DNA from: Mycolicibacterium mageritense
GTDB taxonomy: Bacteria; Actinomycetota; Actinomycetes; Mycobacteriales; Mycobacteriaceae
NCBI RefSeq assembly: GCF_010727475.1
Contig: NZ_AP022567.1
Location: forward strand, 7,688,001-7,752,000
Length of the DNA stretch: 64,000 nucleotides
Direction of reading: 5' to 3'
The notes beneath the pieces are model-generated. The model had not been told where the DNA came from. It saw nothing but the letters and a program-made list of their open reading frames with translations, and ran no database searches. How positions within the stretch are numbered: the first letter of the stretch is position 1; every line of letters begins with the position of its first letter. Positions 17,256 through 25,925 of this stretch are shown here, piece by piece. Both the position numbers and the translations under genes were made by a program.

Positions 17256-18401
17256 TCAGCGGCCGGTGAACGTCTCGCGCAACCGGCTGAACAGGCCCCC
17301 GCCCGTGGCGGCCGACGCCTGCGTCGACCGCACCTCGGCGGTGTCGCGGGCGCGGTTCTCCTTGAGCTTGCGCAGCAGTTCGATGTCGGTGTGGTCCAGT
17401 CGCGCCGGCACCACGACATCGATGTGAGCATGCAGATCGCCGCGGACGCCGGACCGCAGGTGCGGCATCCCGTGCCCGCGCAGCGTTGTCACGGCGCCGG
17501 GCTGGGTACCCGCGGGGACGGTGATGTCGACGACGCCGTCGAGGATGTCCTCGACGGGCACGGTGACACCGAGTGCGGCGTCGACCATCGGGACCGAAAC
17601 CGTGCAGTGCAGGTCGTCGCCGTCACGCACGAACGTCGCGTGCTGCTTCTCGTGTACCTCGACGTACAGATCGCCGGCGGGGCCGCCACCCGGGCCGACC
17701 TCGCCCTGCGCGGCCAGCCGCACGCGCATGCCGTCGCCGACACCGGCCGGGATCTTGACGCTGATCTCGCGCCGCGACCGCACCCGTCCGTCGCCGCCGC
17801 ACCGGCTGCACGGGTCGGGGATGACCTCGCCGACGCCGCCGCACACGGGACAGGGGCGGGCCGTCATGACCTGGCCGAGCAGGGACCGTTGCACGGTCTG
17901 GATCTCCCCGCGGCCGCCGCACGTGTCGCAGGTCACCGGAGTGGAGTTGCCGTTGGTCCCCTTGCCGTGGCATAGGTCGCAGAGCACGGCCGTGTCGACC
18001 GTCACCTGCTTGGTCACACCGGTAGCGCATTCCTCCAGGTCGAGCCGCATCCGCAGCAGCGAATCCGCACCTGGCCGCACGCGGCCGATCGGACCGCGGG
18101 ACGTGGTGCCGCCGCCGAAGAACGCCTCGAAGACGTCTCCGAGCCCGCCGAACCCACCGAACCCGTTCGGCGAACCGCCGACCGACTCCATCGGATCGCC
18201 GCCCATGTCGACGATGCGCCGCTTCTCCGGATCGCTGAGCACCTCGTAGGCGACCTGGATCTCGGTGAACCGGGCCTGAGCCTCTTCGTCGGGGTTGACG
18301 TCGGGATGCAGCTCACGCGCCAATCGCCGATAGGCGCGTTTGATCTCCGAATCACTCGCACCCTTGCTCACTCCGAGCAGGCCGTAATAATCGCGTGCCA
18401 C
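17256..18401 (-). CDS. dnaJ2: Chaperone protein DnaJ2
   Basis: Hsp40 co-chaperone stimulating DnaK. It is 381 aa. The J domain contains HPD (ELHPDVNPDEEA), then a Gly/Phe-rich linker (GGSPNGFGGFGGLGDVFEAFFGGG). Four CxxCxGxG zinc repeats follow: CDLCHGKG, CDTCGGRG, CPVCGGVG, CSRCGGDG. The C-terminal substrate-binding domains follow (PAGVGDGMRVRLAAQGEVG). It is directly downstream of the repressor gene hrcA, the dnaJ2 arrangement rather than the dnaK operon copy. Confidence 0.95.
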   Translation of the reverse strand: MARDYYGLLGVSKGASDSEIKRAYRRLARELHPDVNPDEEAQARFTEIQVAYEVLSDPEKRRIVDMGGDPMESVGGSPNGFGGFGGLGDVFEAFFGGGTTSRGPIGRVRPGADSLLRMRLDLEECATGVTKQVTVDTAVLCDLCHGKGTNGNSTPVTCDTCGGRGEIQTVQRSLLGQVMTARPCPVCGGVGEVIPDPCSRCGGDGRVRSRREISVKIPAGVGDGMRVRLAAQGEVGPGGGPAGDLYVEVHEKQHATFVRDGDDLHCTVSVPMVDAALGVTVPVEDILDGVVDITVPAGTQPGAVTTLRGHGMPHLRSGVRGDLHAHIDVVVPARLDHTDIELLRKLKENRARDTAEVRSTQASAATGGGLFSRLRETFTGR

Positions 18402-18425
18402 GCCAGACCTTTCACATGCTGCCGC

Positions 18426-19469
18426 TCAGCGGCTGCCTAAGACTTCACCTATGTAGAGAGCAACCGCAGCGACATTAGCGATAGTTCCCGGATAGTCCAT
18501 CCGGGTGGGGCCCACCACACCCATGCCGCCGTACACCTTGCCCGAGCTGCCGTACGCGGTGCTCACCACGGACGTGCCCACCATCTGCTCGGCCTCGGTC
18601 TCGTGACCGATGCGCACCGTGACTTTGCCGGCCTCCTGCTGGGCCGCCAGCAGCCGCAGCACCACCACCTGCTCCTCCAGGGCTTCGAGCACCGATCGCA
18701 GCGAGCCGCCGAAGTCGGCCGTGTTGCGGGTCAGGTTCGCGGTCCCGCCCAGCAGCAGGCGTTCCTCGGTGTGCTCCACCAAAGTCTCCACCAGGACCGT
18801 GGCGGCTCGGCCGACGGCATTGCTCAGTGCGTTCGACATCCCGCTGCCGCCGTTGAGATGCGTGGCCAGATCCGAAACCGCCACCGAAGCCGTTGCCAGC
18901 GGCTTGCCTTCGAGTGCCTGGCCGAGCAGCTCACGCAGTTTGCCCAGCTCGTGCTCGTCGATCGCGTCGCCGAGTTCGACGATGCGTTGATCCACCCGGC
19001 CCGAGTCGGTGATCACCACGAGCAGCAATCGCGCCGGTGTGAGCGCCACCACCTCGAGATGGCGCACGGTCGACGTGGACAGGGTCGGGTACTGCACGAT
19101 GGCCACCTGCCGCGTCAGCTGAGCCAGCAGCCGCACCGCGCGGCGGAGCACGTCGTCGAGGTCGACACCGGTCTCCAGGAAGTTGAGGATCGCGCTGCGC
19201 TCCGACGCCGACAGCGGTTTGACGTTGTCGATGCGGTCGACGAACTCGCGATAGCCCTTCTCCGTGGGCACCCGGCCCGAACTGGTGTGGGGCTGGGTGA
19301 TGTAGCCCTCGGCCTCCAACACGGCCATGTCGTTGCGGACCGTGGCGCTGGAAACGCCGAGATTGTGCCGCTCGACCAGCGTCTTGGAGCCGATGGGCTC
19401 TTTGGTGGAGACGAAGTCGGCGACGATGGCACGCAGCACCTCGAAGCGACGGTCGTCGGCACTACCCAC
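18426..19469 (-). CDS. hrcA: Heat-inducible transcription repressor HrcA
   Basis: Represses class I heat-shock genes by binding CIRCE. It is 347 aa from a GTG start with an AGGTGA ribosome binding site. The N-terminal winged helix (RRFEVLRAIVADFVSTKEPIGSKTLVERHNLGVSSATVRNDM, described in pieces: SKTLVE, SSATVRND) leads into PHTSSGRVPTEKGYREFVD, a hallmark of HrcA. A GAF-like sensor and inserted dimerising domain fill the rest. It is followed by dnaJ2 after 24 bp. I found no CIRCE element (TTAGCACTC-N9-GAGTGCTAA) in its own upstream region. Confidence 0.95.
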   Translation of the reverse strand: MGSADDRRFEVLRAIVADFVSTKEPIGSKTLVERHNLGVSSATVRNDMAVLEAEGYITQPHTSSGRVPTEKGYREFVDRIDNVKPLSASERSAILNFLETGVDLDDVLRRAVRLLAQLTRQVAIVQYPTLSTSTVRHLEVVALTPARLLLVVITDSGRVDQRIVELGDAIDEHELGKLRELLGQALEGKPLATASVAVSDLATHLNGGSGMSNALSNAVGRAATVLVETLVEHTEERLLLGGTANLTRNTADFGGSLRSVLEALEEQVVVLRLLAAQQEAGKVTVRIGHETEAEQMVGTSVVSTAYGSSGKVYGGMGVVGPTRMDYPGTIANVAAVALYIGEVLGSR

Positions 19470-19509
19470 GTGTTCACCTGCCCTTCAGAACCACGAAGCG
19501 TCCATTTTG

Positions 19510-19536
19510 CCTGCTCCATTTTACTTATCGAGCAGG
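19510..19536. promoter_or_regulatory. Inverted repeat in the hrcA upstream region
   Basis: CCTGCTC-N13-GAGCAGG, perfect 7-bp arms around an AT-rich core about 40 bp upstream of hrcA. It could be a regulator site or cover the hrcA promoter. No factor is recognised. Confidence 0.3.
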
Positions 19537-19706
19537 ACGTTTACCGACCGCGTATTTCGCGGGTCCGCGGCCCGGGCCTCCGGTGCCATCGGGCGCTGCG
19601 CGTGCCGTCCCGAAAGCTACTGCTGGCAATCTGCGCTTTCGGTACTAGCCTTTGCAACTATGCCGATGGCAAAACCTCTTACAGGTCACCCGGAGGCGGG
19701 CCACCG

Positions 19707-20021
19707 ATGATCTTCAAAGGCGTCATCGAGGGCAAGCCCTATCCGGAACACGGACTCACCTACCGGGACTGGTCGCGTATCCCACCCCGGCAGCTGCGGC
19801 TCGACGAGCTGGTCACCACGACCACGGTGCTCGCCCTGGACCGGCTGCTCTCGGAGGATTCGACGTTCTACGGCGACCTGTTCCCGCACGCCGTGAAATG
19901 GCGGGGCGACATCTATCTGGAGGACGGGCTGCACCGTGCGGTCCGGGCGGCGCTGCGAAACCGCACGATCCTGCATGCCCGGCTGTTCGACATGGACGCA
20001 CTGTCGCCCCAGCAGGCGTGA
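19707..20021 (+). CDS. Conserved mycobacterial hypothetical protein (Rv2375-like)
   Basis: 104 aa from ATG 19707, preceded by a GGAGG ribosome binding site at 19692. It has no signal peptide or membrane segment. The sequence (MIFKGVIEGKPYPEHGLTY ... FYGDLFPHAVKWRGDIYLEDGLHRAVRAAL) suggests a small alpha/beta protein; the motif DLFPHAVKWRGDIYLEDGLHRA is compact and conserved-looking, recalling ParB-like nuclease folds, but that is speculative. It is divergent from hrcA and convergent on mbtH, at the same place as Rv2375 between hrcA and mbtH. Confidence 0.78.
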   Translation: MIFKGVIEGKPYPEHGLTYRDWSRIPPRQLRLDELVTTTTVLALDRLLSEDSTFYGDLFPHAVKWRGDIYLEDGLHRAVRAALRNRTILHARLFDMDALSPQQA

Positions 20022-20030
20022 TCGTCGGCG

Positions 20031-20243
20031 TTACCCCGCCATCGCGTCGCGAAGGCTCTTGGGACGCAGGTCCGTCCAGTGCTCCTCGACATAGGCCACG
20101 CACTCGGCACGGGTGGCCGCTCCGAACACCACTCGCCAATCGGCGGGCACGTCGGCGAACGCGGGCCACAGGCTGTGCTGATCCTCGGCGTTCACGAGCA
20201 CGAAGAACGTGCCGTTTTCGTCATCGAACGGATTGGTGCTCAT
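20031..20243 (-). CDS. mbtH: MbtH protein, activator of NRPS adenylation domains
   Basis: Founding type of the MbtH-like family: 70 aa, binds NRPS adenylation domains and is needed for their folding or activity. Signature residues are visible: NPFDDENGTFFVLVN, SLWPAFADVPADW and WTDLRPKSLRDAM. It overlaps the 3' end of mbtG by 23 bp and is the last gene of the leftward mbt operon. Confidence 0.97.
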   Translation of the reverse strand: MSTNPFDDENGTFFVLVNAEDQHSLWPAFADVPADWRVVFGAATRAECVAYVEEHWTDLRPKSLRDAMAG

Positions 20244-21534
20244 CGGTACTCCTGATCGAACGGTCGGTGGTCACGGTCGGGCCGATTCCGAGGTCGGCGC
20301 CCAGTACGCGGTCGGACAGCAGTCCGAGGCAGCTCAGGTTGGGAAAGCCCGGGCCCTGGTTCAACCCGGCGAGCCCGGGCAGGAACAGCTTGGGCGTCAC
20401 GCCGGTGACCGCGAGGTCATAGCCGATCGACTCCTGCAGGGTGTCCCCCGTCAACGGCGACCCGAGCCCGAGTTCCAGCATGTCCAACGCATCCTGGGCC
20501 AGCAGCGGCACGAACCACAGCGCGTCGGCGCCCGATCCGTCGATCACCAGGTCGAAACCGTGCACGGTCTCCAGCCGTTCGCTGCCCCGCTCGGTTTGCA
20601 GCGTCAGCCGGATCTTCTCGTCACGCGCGACCGCATGCGCGACCCGACCGCGCAGGTGACGGATGCGGTCGTCGGCGAGCAGGGCCTCCTGGACGCGGGC
20701 CGAGAACACCCCGCGGTCGGTGCGGTTCATGGCGTCGCGCCGCTCCGAGAGCGTCAAACCCGACCAGTGCGTGGGATCGGAGTAGAGCACGTTCTCGAAG
20801 AAGCCCTCACCGCGAGTGAACAAGGTGACCTGCGGCGAGATCACCGTGATGGTCGAAACCCGGTGGCGGAAAAGCTCATTGAGCATCGTGGCGGCCGTTT
20901 CGCCGCCACCGACCACGGCCACCCGTTCGGCCGAGATCAGCTCCTTGGCGGCTGCCCGGTGCCAGAACTGCGCGATGGACAGCACGCGCGGGTTGCCCGG
21001 CAGGATCGCCCGTTCCGCCTGGCCCGGTCCCGTAACCATGACGGCGTCGGCGGTGACGGTGGACTCGTCGGTGCGCAGCACCCACGAATCCTGGTCGTCG
21101 TCGACACCGATCTCGGTGACCTCGCCGGACACCACGGTCATTCCGATGTTCTCGGCGACCCAGTTCAGGTACTGACTCCACCGGCGATGGGTCGGCGCCG
21201 GCCGGCCGCGGTCGATCCACTCGGCGAAGTGGCCGATGTCGATCAGGTACGACTGCCAGCTGTGCCGCACCATGCGTTCGTCGAGTTCGGCATTGCGGCG
21301 CGGCACCAGTGACGAACGGTACGGGAAGCCGACGTCCTTCTCAGGGCTCGTACCGAGCCGGTGCTGCCCGTCGGTCCAGCCGCCGACGGCCTGCCAGTTG
21401 GCGGCGACGCCCGCGCGTTCGACGACGACGACGTCAGGCGCGGGTACGCCCATCGCACGCAGTTCGGCAGCCTTGGCCGCCACCGCGATGCCTTTGGGGC
21501 CGGCACCGATGACCGCCAGGGTTGGGGTACTCAC
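20221..21534 (-). CDS. mbtG: L-lysine N6-monooxygenase MbtG
   Basis: Flavin-dependent N-hydroxylase producing the hydroxylysine (hydroxamate) of mycobactin. It is 437 aa from GTG 21534, which overlaps the mbtF stop (GTGA); a longer frame to 21621 is not needed. An FAD-binding GxGxxG-type motif (AVIGAGPKGIAVAAKA) and an NADPH motif (VAVVGGGETAATML) are present, followed by the C-terminal substrate region ending FPNLSCLGLLSDR. Embedding between mbtF and mbtH confirms the role. Confidence 0.95.
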   Translation of the reverse strand: MSTPTLAVIGAGPKGIAVAAKAAELRAMGVPAPDVVVVERAGVAANWQAVGGWTDGQHRLGTSPEKDVGFPYRSSLVPRRNAELDERMVRHSWQSYLIDIGHFAEWIDRGRPAPTHRRWSQYLNWVAENIGMTVVSGEVTEIGVDDDQDSWVLRTDESTVTADAVMVTGPGQAERAILPGNPRVLSIAQFWHRAAAKELISAERVAVVGGGETAATMLNELFRHRVSTITVISPQVTLFTRGEGFFENVLYSDPTHWSGLTLSERRDAMNRTDRGVFSARVQEALLADDRIRHLRGRVAHAVARDEKIRLTLQTERGSERLETVHGFDLVIDGSGADALWFVPLLAQDALDMLELGLGSPLTGDTLQESIGYDLAVTGVTPKLFLPGLAGLNQGPGFPNLSCLGLLSDRVLGADLGIGPTVTTDRSIRSTDEHQSVR

Positions 21535-24500
21535 TTCGTCACCTCTCGCAACGCGTCCAGCCACATCGCCTGCAATGTGGCGATGTCGTCGGCGGACAGA
21601 ATGTCGGGCAGCGTTCGCCACTGCGCACCCAGCACGGCCGACCCGTCACGGTCGATCACCGCGGCCATGATCGTGAGTTCGTGGCGCACAGCCACGTCGG
21701 GTTCGGGCACCGGCGAGACACTCGCCAGCAGCGCCCGGTCCTGCAGCAGCGCATGGTCGGCCGAATCGAGTTCGATGCGGCCCAGGTAGTTCAGCAGGAT
21801 CTGCGGGTCGCGGTGGGCACCAAGCCGTTCGGCGGTGTCGTCCCGCAGATGGCGCAGCAGGCCGTAGTCGATCGGGTCACCCGGGATGGCAGCGAGCTGG
21901 TCCGCGACGCCGCGCGCGTCGGCGGCGGACACCCGTAGCGGGTAGATCATGCTGAGCAGACCCACCGTGTCACCGGTGTCGACCTCGAAGGAATCGTCGA
22001 GCCCCGCCGACAGTACGCCGTCCGAGCGCCCGTAGGTCTCCAGCGCGAGCAACGGAGCCGGGGTCGGTTGGCCACGGTGGGCACGCCACTTCGTGAGCGC
22101 ACGCGCCGTGGCCGCCGCCAGCACCTCGGTCACCGGCACCGGCCCGTTGAGCAGCCGGGCGGTGAGATCCGGCTCGGCAAAGCACATCTCGACCACGACG
22201 TCGCGCATCCGGTCGGTCGCCGGATCGACGCGCCGGGCCCCGAGATCCGGGTCGCCACCGTCGAACTGGCGATGCCAGAAGTCGCACGTGTCGAGCCCGT
22301 GCGCGCGCTCCGCCAGGAGCCGTGACCATTGCCGCAGTGACGTGTGTTCCCGGACCGGCGTGGGTTCGCGACCGGAGGCCAGGGCGTGCCAGGCGGTCTC
22401 GAGTTCACCGACCATGATCCGCCAGGAGGCGGGATCTAACGCAAGCACGTGCGCCGTCAGGATCAGTACGCCCGCGCCGGCGTCGGGGTGATGCAGCCAC
22501 ACGGCGTCGAGCATCGAACCCTGTTGCGGATCCATACGTTCCACCGAGCGGCGGGCCTGCTCGGACACCGCCGCCGTCAGATCGCCCGATGCCGTCACCT
22601 CGCTGAGAACATCGCCGGCCGGATGTGCGACGAGTGTCAGCGTGGCGCGGTCCAGCCGGGACCGCAGTACCTCGTGCCCGTCGACCACGTTGCGCAACAA
22701 CGCTTGCAGCTGCTCACGCGTGATGCCGTCGGGCAGCCGGAACGCCTCGGTCTGCGCCAGCCGACGCGGCTCACCGTACTGGTAGAGCCAGCGGCCGTTG
22801 GGCAGCAACGGGATCGGACCCGTGTCCTGCTCGACATCGCGGTCCCGAACCTCGTCGTTGTCGATTGCCGCGGCGAGTTCGCGCACCGTCGAACAGTCCA
22901 GCATGAGCCGGGCCCGCAGGACCAGACCGCGACGTCGCACCGCCTGCACCACCGAGAGCGCGACGATGCTGTCCAGGCCGAGGTCGAGGAAGTCGGCGGT
23001 GACGTCCACGTCGCCTGCGTCGAGCACGTCGGCCAGCACCTCGGCGACGACCTTCTCGGTCTCGGTCGCGGGCGCCTCGAACCGATCGGACTGCCGCTCG
23101 GCGTCGACGGCCGCCAGCGCCGCATCGTCGACCTTGCCGTTGGTGGTCAGCGGGATCTCGCCGACCGCGAGAATATGGTGTGGCACCAGGTATCTCGGCA
23201 GCGTCGCAGTCAACATGCGGCGCAGGTCGTCCACCGGGGTCTCCGACACCACGTACGCCGTCAACCGCGGTCCGCTGCGATGCCTGCGCACGGCCACGTG
23301 CGCGTGCCGGACCCCGGGATGGCGGTGCAGCGCGGCGGCGACTTCACCCGGTTCCACGCGGAAGCCGCGGATCTTGACCTGATCGTCGGTGCGGCCGAGA
23401 AACTGGATCGAGCCGTCGGGAAGACGCCGGACCACGTCGCCCGTGCGGTACATCCGGGCGCCCGGTGTGAACGGATCGGCGACGAACCGGCTCGCCGTCT
23501 CCCCCGGCCTGCCCAGGTAGCCGCGCGTGAGTTGCCCACCGGCCAGGTACAACTCGCCGGCGACACCGTCGGGAACCGGGCGCAGCCAGCCGTCGAGCAC
23601 GTACGCCACGGTCGTGTCGGTGGGTTTGCCGATGCACGGCTGGGCATGGTCGGCGATCGCCGCGACGACTGCCTCGACAGTCGTCTCGGTCGGGCCGTAA
23701 CAGTTGTGCGCCGACATCCAGGTGCGTTCGCACTCGGCCTGGATCGCCTGCCAGGCCGCGGTGTCGATGGCTTCGCCACCGAGGGCCAGCACCGCCAGCG
23801 GCACCGTGGAAAGCAGCCCGGCCGCACGCAGCTGGGTGAACATCGAGGGCGTGGTGTCGATCATGTCGATCGCGAAGCGCCCGATGGTCTCGACCACGGC
23901 CTCAGCGTCGCGCTGCACGTCGTCGCCGACGATGTGCACGGTGTGTCCGTCGAGCAGCGCCACGAGCGGTTGCCACGCCGCGTCGAACGTGAACGACCAC
24001 GCGTGCGCGACCCGTAGTGGGCGGCCGAGGCGTTCGGCCGCGGGTTGCAGCACGTGGCGCGAGTGGTCCGCGGCGTAGGCCAGCAGGGCCTGATGAGTTC
24101 CGATGACGCCCTTGGGTTTTCCGGTGGTGCCGGACGTGAACACGATGTAGGCGCCCTGACCCGGGCTCACGTCCGCAGGCCGGAAATCCAGCGGGGGTTC
24201 GCCGCCGACGCCGGCCATCAGCGCATCGTCGACGATGAGGCGTGCGCCCGTCTGGCCGACGATCTCGGCGACCCGCTCGTCGGGCATCGCCGGGTCGAGC
24301 GGCACGATCAGCCCACCGGCCTTGAGTACCGCGAGCATCGCTACGACGTAGTCGGGACCACGGCGCAGCAGGATCGGCACCGGCGTCTCGGCACCGACAC
24401 CGCGCCGGTTGAGTTCGGCGGCCAGCCGGTCGGCGGCCTCGTCGAGCTCGCGGTAGCTGAGTTCTCCTCCGTCCCAACTCAATGCGACGGAACCGAGACG

Positions 24501-25925
24501 CTGCGCAGCGGCCGCGGTGAACGCGGTGTGGAAGCCACCCCGGTGGTCGGTCGCCTCGCGCGGACCCGCGTGGCGCAGGTCGTCGTCGAGCGTCACGGCG
24601 ACGTCGCGCAACGGGCGGTCCCACGCGGCCAGCAGCCGCTGGACCACGGTGAGAACACGTTGTCCGAGGGCGTGCGGGTCGAGCGCTCCCAATGCGCCGT
24701 CGAGGATTTCGACGAGAACCGTGAGCCGGCCGTGCGTGGGGTGAGCCGCGATGGTGACCGGGAAATGCGACAGACTCTCCAGCGCCGACGGGCGCAACAC
24801 CGCCGCGCCGAGCGCGAACTCGTCGCTGCCGACCAGACCGCCGGGCGGGAAGTTCTCGTACACCAGCAGGCTGTCGTAGAGCTCGCCGATCCCGCCGATG
24901 GACCGGAGTTCGGTATGGCTGAGGTAGCTGTGGTCGCGCAATTCGGCGGCCTCGCGCTGCAGCGCCAGGCACTGCCGGCCGACCGATTGCGACGGGTCGA
25001 CCCGCACCCGCAACGGCACGGTGTTGATGAACAGGCCCACCATCGATTCGACCCCGGACAGCTCGTCGGGGCGTCCGGACACCGTGATGCCGTACACCAC
25101 GTCGGTCCGATCGGTGAACGCGGCAAGGATTGTCGCCCAGGCCATCTGGAAGAGCGTGTTGACCGTGACGCCACGGGCCCGGGCACCGTCGAGGATCTCG
25201 GCGGTCTGCTGCTCGTCGAGCATGACCTCGGTCCGCTGCGGCAACCCCGGCTGGGCTTCCCGGCCGGTGAGCGCGGGCGACAGCAGCGTCGGGCCGTCCA
25301 GCCCGTCGAGGTGGGTCCGCCAGCGCCTGCGGCTGGCGTCCTGGTCGCGTCCAGCCAGCCAACCAATGTAGTCCCGGTACGGGCGCGGCGGCGCGGGCAG
25401 CGCAGTCGCGTCGCCCCCGGACCCGTACAGCCCGAGGAGCTCACCGACGAACACCGGCAACGACCAGCCGTCGATCGTGATGTGGTGGGCGACCACGACG
25501 AGCCGCCACTGCAGCTCGGGCTTCTCGACGAGCAGGAACCGGATCAGCGGGCCGCGACCGAGATCGAAAGGCCTGCTTCGTTCTTCGGCCTCGATGGCGT
25601 CGGCGTCGGCCGCAGACGCCCTGACATGTCGCCACGGTAGGTCGACCGCCGACGGGACGACGGCGACAGGCCGGCTGAGGTTGCCCTGGAAGAAGCTCGC
25701 GCGCAGGTTGGGATGGCGCACCAGCATCGCCTCGGCACTGTCGCGCAACAACGCGGCGTCGAGTGGTCCGTCGATGTCCGCGGCCATCGCGATGATGTAC
25801 GGATCGGCCGCGGCGTCGGCGTCCTCGTCGGCGCGGGCCAAACCGGCCAACGAGTACAGGCCCTGCTGCAGCGGGCTCAGCGCCAGGACGTCTTCGACGC
25901 CGGGCGGCGCTCCGGTGGAGGTCAC
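21531..25925 (-). CDS. mbtF: Mycobactin NRPS MbtF
   Basis: Adds the second (terminal) lysine of mycobactin and probably closes the chain. It is 1464 aa from GTG 25925 (overlapping mbtE, GTGA). Domains in order: condensation (LSPLQQGLYSLAG; HHITIDGWSL around residue 150), adenylation from about 470 (IVFTSGTTGKPKGV; NCYGPTETTVEA; YRTGDVVRRLPDGS; NGKVDDAAL), carrier protein (DLGLDSIVALSV), and a second condensation/epimerisation-like domain from about 1060. In the last domain the HHxxxDG motif is degenerate (AHVLALDPASW), so it may be non-condensing. The total length matches the M. tuberculosis protein. Confidence 0.96.
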   Translation of the reverse strand: MTSTGAPPGVEDVLALSPLQQGLYSLAGLARADEDADAAADPYIIAMAADIDGPLDAALLRDSAEAMLVRHPNLRASFFQGNLSRPVAVVPSAVDLPWRHVRASAADADAIEAEERSRPFDLGRGPLIRFLLVEKPELQWRLVVVAHHITIDGWSLPVFVGELLGLYGSGGDATALPAPPRPYRDYIGWLAGRDQDASRRRWRTHLDGLDGPTLLSPALTGREAQPGLPQRTEVMLDEQQTAEILDGARARGVTVNTLFQMAWATILAAFTDRTDVVYGITVSGRPDELSGVESMVGLFINTVPLRVRVDPSQSVGRQCLALQREAAELRDHSYLSHTELRSIGGIGELYDSLLVYENFPPGGLVGSDEFALGAAVLRPSALESLSHFPVTIAAHPTHGRLTVLVEILDGALGALDPHALGQRVLTVVQRLLAAWDRPLRDVAVTLDDDLRHAGPREATDHRGGFHTAFTAAAAQRLGSVALSWDGGELSYRELDEAADRLAAELNRRGVGAETPVPILLRRGPDYVVAMLAVLKAGGLIVPLDPAMPDERVAEIVGQTGARLIVDDALMAGVGGEPPLDFRPADVSPGQGAYIVFTSGTTGKPKGVIGTHQALLAYAADHSRHVLQPAAERLGRPLRVAHAWSFTFDAAWQPLVALLDGHTVHIVGDDVQRDAEAVVETIGRFAIDMIDTTPSMFTQLRAAGLLSTVPLAVLALGGEAIDTAAWQAIQAECERTWMSAHNCYGPTETTVEAVVAAIADHAQPCIGKPTDTTVAYVLDGWLRPVPDGVAGELYLAGGQLTRGYLGRPGETASRFVADPFTPGARMYRTGDVVRRLPDGSIQFLGRTDDQVKIRGFRVEPGEVAAALHRHPGVRHAHVAVRRHRSGPRLTAYVVSETPVDDLRRMLTATLPRYLVPHHILAVGEIPLTTNGKVDDAALAAVDAERQSDRFEAPATETEKVVAEVLADVLDAGDVDVTADFLDLGLDSIVALSVVQAVRRRGLVLRARLMLDCSTVRELAAAIDNDEVRDRDVEQDTGPIPLLPNGRWLYQYGEPRRLAQTEAFRLPDGITREQLQALLRNVVDGHEVLRSRLDRATLTLVAHPAGDVLSEVTASGDLTAAVSEQARRSVERMDPQQGSMLDAVWLHHPDAGAGVLILTAHVLALDPASWRIMVGELETAWHALASGREPTPVREHTSLRQWSRLLAERAHGLDTCDFWHRQFDGGDPDLGARRVDPATDRMRDVVVEMCFAEPDLTARLLNGPVPVTEVLAAATARALTKWRAHRGQPTPAPLLALETYGRSDGVLSAGLDDSFEVDTGDTVGLLSMIYPLRVSAADARGVADQLAAIPGDPIDYGLLRHLRDDTAERLGAHRDPQILLNYLGRIELDSADHALLQDRALLASVSPVPEPDVAVRHELTIMAAVIDRDGSAVLGAQWRTLPDILSADDIATLQAMWLDALREVTK

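Noticed and set aside
19470..19706. CIRCE element before hrcA
   Set aside because: No TTAGCACTC-N9-GAGTGCTAA sequence is present; only an unrelated inverted repeat.
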